A stretch of DNA of 8,507 nt from Bacteroidota bacterium (GTDB taxonomy: Bacteria; Bacteroidota; Bacteroidia; Bacteroidales; Prolixibacteraceae), in the NCBI GenBank assembly GCA_023488865.1, contig JAMDDG010000391.1, positions 1 to 8,507 on the forward strand, in the 5' to 3' direction. Below the pieces are notes generated by a model. The model was given only the letters and a program-made list of their open reading frames with translations, had not been told where the DNA came from and did not search any database. Shown one piece after another: positions 6,707-8,507 of this stretch. Within the stretch, counting starts at the first letter, position 1. Each line of letters starts with the position of its first letter. A program made the position numbers and the translations under genes.

Positions 6707-7276
6707 ATGATTATCCTGATTTCCAATCCGGTACCGGTAAAAGATGAACACGAAATCATCCATCAGTTATTCGATGATGGGATGGAGATCTTTCATCTCC
6801 GGAAAAAGGAATACCCGGAACCAGAGTTGAGGAGGTTTATTGAACACATTCCGGAAGAATATTTGAAGAAAACGGTTCTTCACTCGCATTATCATCTGGC
6901 TACAGAATATGGACTGAAGGGAATTCATGTTTCGCCAGCCTTCAGCGGAAAAATACCGGACGGAACTTTAAGTGTATCATTTCACACAGTGGATGAAATA
7001 CGAAAAATTGGGATACCGTTTGACTACGGTTTTCTGAGTCCCGTATTCGACAGCATTTCTAAAGAAGGATACCAAAGCCGGTTCAGTTTAGATGAAGTGA
7101 AACAGTTTTTGGAACACAGAAAAGAGAAAATAATTGCCCTTGGCGGGATCGAGGAAGACAAAATTGAAACCGTCAAAAACCTGGGATTTTCGGGAATTGC
7201 TTTGCTCGGGGCAATATGGCAAAGTGGACATCCTGCGGATAAGTTCAAACGAATAAAAGAGAGATGGCTGAAATAA
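6707..7276 (+). CDS. ThiE/TenI-family protein, more likely thiazole tautomerase-like than thiamine phosphate synthase
   Basis: A 189-residue TIM-barrel protein of the ThiE/TenI superfamily, usually annotated as thiamine phosphate synthase. The family frame is visible: HLRKK at 30-34 (where ThiE has QLRxK), GIHVS at 72-76, SPVFDSISKEGY at 111-122, and ALGGI at 144-148. However, the Asn-Asp pair that holds Mg-diphosphate in ThiE is His59-Ser60 here, and Gln of QLR is His30. The SFHTVDE segment at 91-97 places His93 where TenI has its SVHS histidine, implicated in thiazole tautomerisation. The operon also carries a second ThiE with all usual residues, so this one may act as a TenI-like thiazole tautomerase, or as a divergent synthase. 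It starts 1 bp after thiC and overlaps thiD by 13 nt, so it is translationally tied to both. Family certain, exact reaction uncertain. Confidence 0.85.
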   Translation: MIILISNPVPVKDEHEIIHQLFDDGMEIFHLRKKEYPEPELRRFIEHIPEEYLKKTVLHSHYHLATEYGLKGIHVSPAFSGKIPDGTLSVSFHTVDEIRKIGIPFDYGFLSPVFDSISKEGYQSRFSLDEVKQFLEHRKEKIIALGGIEEDKIETVKNLGFSGIALLGAIWQSGHPADKFKRIKERWLK

Positions 7277-8040
7277 ACAATTGTGTAGTAAGTATCGCCG
7301 GATTTGATCCGTCGGGTGGGGCCGGTATCCTTGCCGACATAAAAACCTTTGAAGCAAACCGCGTTCCAGGAATGGGTGTTTTGAGTGCACTTACTTACCA
7401 GAACGATATCCTGTTTGAAGATCTAAAGTGGATTGAGGCTGACGAAATTCTGAAACAAATCTCCGTATTAAAAAAAAGATTTGAGTTTTCAGTGGTCAAA
7501 ATAGGTCTGATTAAAAATATGGAAGTTTTGGAAACAGTCATCTCAGATTTAAAGCAATCATTGCCCGGATGTCAAATTATCTGGGACCCCATTGTACAGG
7601 CCAGCGCAGGGTTTCCATTTCACAGCCATTTTGAACAGGAACAATTGTTCTTCATACTTAAAAATTGCTTTCTGGTTACGCCGAATACAGATGAAGTGCA
7701 ATTTTTAACCGGAATTGACAGCCCTAAAGAAGCAGCGCAACTTCTGGCTAAGTATTGTTCTGTTCTGTTGAAAGGAGGTCACAGTAAAAAAGAAACCGGC
7801 GTTGATTATCTCTTTATGCAGGATAAGATTGAGAAGATATTTCCAACGGGAACAGCGGTTTATCCCAAGCACGGCTCAGGATGCGTTCTATCATCCGCCA
7901 TTGCTTCCAATCTGGCAAACGGGAATGATTTAATCACCGCGTGCCGTAACGCAAAAATATACGTCGAACATTTTTTATCAAGCAACGAAACTTTACTGGG
8001 AACACATGATGCACAAACTGCAATACATATCACAAGGTAA
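7264..8040 (+). CDS. thiD: Hydroxymethylpyrimidine / phosphomethylpyrimidine kinase ThiD
   Basis: ThiD phosphorylates HMP phosphate (and usually HMP) to HMP diphosphate, the pyrimidine partner for ThiE. It is a 258-residue ribokinase-fold protein of normal length. The N-terminal SIAGFDPSGGAGILADIKTF (10-29) is the family signature, with Gln46 in the pyrimidine pocket region. VKIGLI (78-83), WDPIVQASAG (107-116), VTPNTDEVQFLTG (138-150) and KGGH (170-173) follow in the normal order. The anion-hole loop is HGSGC (203-207), with Cys207 as the likely catalytic cysteine; most ThiD proteins have HGTGC, and ASAG replaces the common AKSG. I recall both variants as usual in Bacteroidota. Its start overlaps the preceding gene by 13 nt and its 3' end overlaps thiE by 35 nt. 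Confidence 0.95.
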   Translation: MAEINNCVVSIAGFDPSGGAGILADIKTFEANRVPGMGVLSALTYQNDILFEDLKWIEADEILKQISVLKKRFEFSVVKIGLIKNMEVLETVISDLKQSLPGCQIIWDPIVQASAGFPFHSHFEQEQLFFILKNCFLVTPNTDEVQFLTGIDSPKEAAQLLAKYCSVLLKGGHSKKETGVDYLFMQDKIEKIFPTGTAVYPKHGSGCVLSSAIASNLANGNDLITACRNAKIYVEHFLSSNETLLGTHDAQTAIHITR

Positions 8041-8507
8041 AACGGTTAAAGAACAGACCGAAAATATTCAAAGCGCTCTTGATGCCGGATGCCGGTGGAT
8101 ACAGTTGCGCTTTAAAAATGCCGAAAAAAATGAGCTTTCAAATTTGGCCTTTCAGGTAAAAGAACTGTGTTCGGTCTACCGTGCTACTTTCATCCTAAAC
8201 GACTATGTTGACATTGCAAAAATAGCTGATGCTGACGGCGTACATCTGGGATTGTTTGATACACCCGTAGAAAAGGCACGAAACATCCTGGGCGAGAATA
8301 AAATAATTGGAGGCACTGCCAACACAATACAAGATGTACTGATGCGCATCGATGAAAAGTGCGATTACATTGGTTTGGGACCATTTCGTTTTACATCTAC
8401 CAAGGAAAAATTAAGTCCTGTGCTTGGCCTAAACGGAATAGCCGGGATAATGAAAGAACTCCTTTCGGGCGAAAAGCTTATCCCTGTTTATGCCATTGGG
8501 GGCATAA
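8006..8507 (+). CDS. thiE: Thiamine phosphate synthase ThiE, cut by the right edge
   Basis: ThiE joins HMP diphosphate and thiazole phosphate to give thiamine phosphate. The first 167 codons are visible; the family is about 200-215 residues, so roughly 40 are missing. Canonical residues are all present: QLRFK at 33-37, Asn65-Asp66 for Mg-diphosphate, ADADGVHLG at 74-82, IGGTANT at 101-107 with Thr104, GLGPFRFTSTK at 123-133 with Lys133, and AIGGI at 163-167. Tandem ATGs at 8006 and 8009 both fit; I chose the first, but the second is equally possible. The start lies inside thiD, overlapping it by 35 nt, in keeping with translational coupling. The intact active site makes this the operon's true synthase, in contrast to the paralog before thiD. 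It was recovered by translating the frame past the thiD stop to the window edge. Confidence 0.95.
   Translation, partial: MMHKLQYISQGKTVKEQTENIQSALDAGCRWIQLRFKNAEKNELSNLAFQVKELCSVYRATFILNDYVDIAKIADADGVHLGLFDTPVEKARNILGENKIIGGTANTIQDVLMRIDEKCDYIGLGPFRFTSTKEKLSPVLGLNGIAGIMKELLSGEKLIPVYAIGGI

Noticed and set aside
7088..7390. 100-residue minus-strand frame across the tenI-like/thiD junction
   Set aside because: Antisense to two supported genes; no promoter or ribosome site and no family likeness.
8190..8384. 64-residue minus-strand frame
   Set aside because: Lies antisense to the truncated thiE, whose conserved residues are intact through this stretch.
1..8507. A hidden defence, mobile or otherwise novel system
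   Set aside because: No direct repeat arrays, transposase, integrase, nuclease or toxin-like motifs were seen. Nearly all coding space is explained by known metabolic genes.

Overview
The window looks like a piece of a Bacteroidota chromosome, probably an environmental Bacteroidales-type lineage. Three things suggest this. The proteins resemble Bacteroidota versions: a small DUF5618-like protein, an FHS-family sugar permease paired with galactokinase, and a Bacteroidota-type ThiD with a GSGC loop. Two matches to the Bacteroidota promoter element TAnnTTTG lie where transcripts should begin. Most starts lack a Shine-Dalgarno sequence. There is no sign of phage, transposon, CRISPR, tRNA or rRNA. 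The assignment rests on recognition, not on a search.

Layout. (1) 1-549: an AT-rich leader and a small orphan gene on the + strand (DUF5618-like). (2) 568-1605, minus strand: a zinc-dependent, sorbitol/xylitol dehydrogenase-like medium-chain dehydrogenase, convergent with the first gene and only 18 bp from it. (3) 1606-1887: a spacer holding a strong minus-strand intrinsic terminator at 1833-1863. (4) 1888-4301, minus strand: a two-gene galactose unit, galK followed 26 bp later by an FHS-type sugar:H+ symporter. (5) 4302-4527: a divergent control region with a galK promoter on one strand and a thi promoter plus TPP riboswitch on the other. (6) 4528 to the right edge, + strand: a thiamine operon in the order thiS, thiC, thiE/tenI-like paralog, thiD, thiE (cut by the window edge). 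From thiC onward the genes are separated by 1 bp or overlap.

How the genes work together. The galactose unit would import galactose and phosphorylate it to galactose-1-phosphate. The thiamine operon covers the pyrimidine branch (ThiC makes HMP-P, ThiD phosphorylates it to HMP-PP), the sulfur carrier for the thiazole branch (ThiS) and the joining step (ThiE). thiG, thiH and thiF are not seen and would be expected beyond the right edge. The TPP riboswitch gives end-product feedback. Downstream of its aptamer is a perfect 10-bp inverted repeat whose 3' arm contains the thiS start codon, so a translational switch is likely.

Most of the window is ordinary metabolism. The points most worth a second look are the thiS start-codon hairpin with its mutually exclusive alternative fold, the first ThiE-like protein (which lacks the usual ThiE phosphate/metal-binding residues and carries a TenI-like histidine), the close-packed divergent promoters, and the unexplained 138-nt gap between thiS and thiC.
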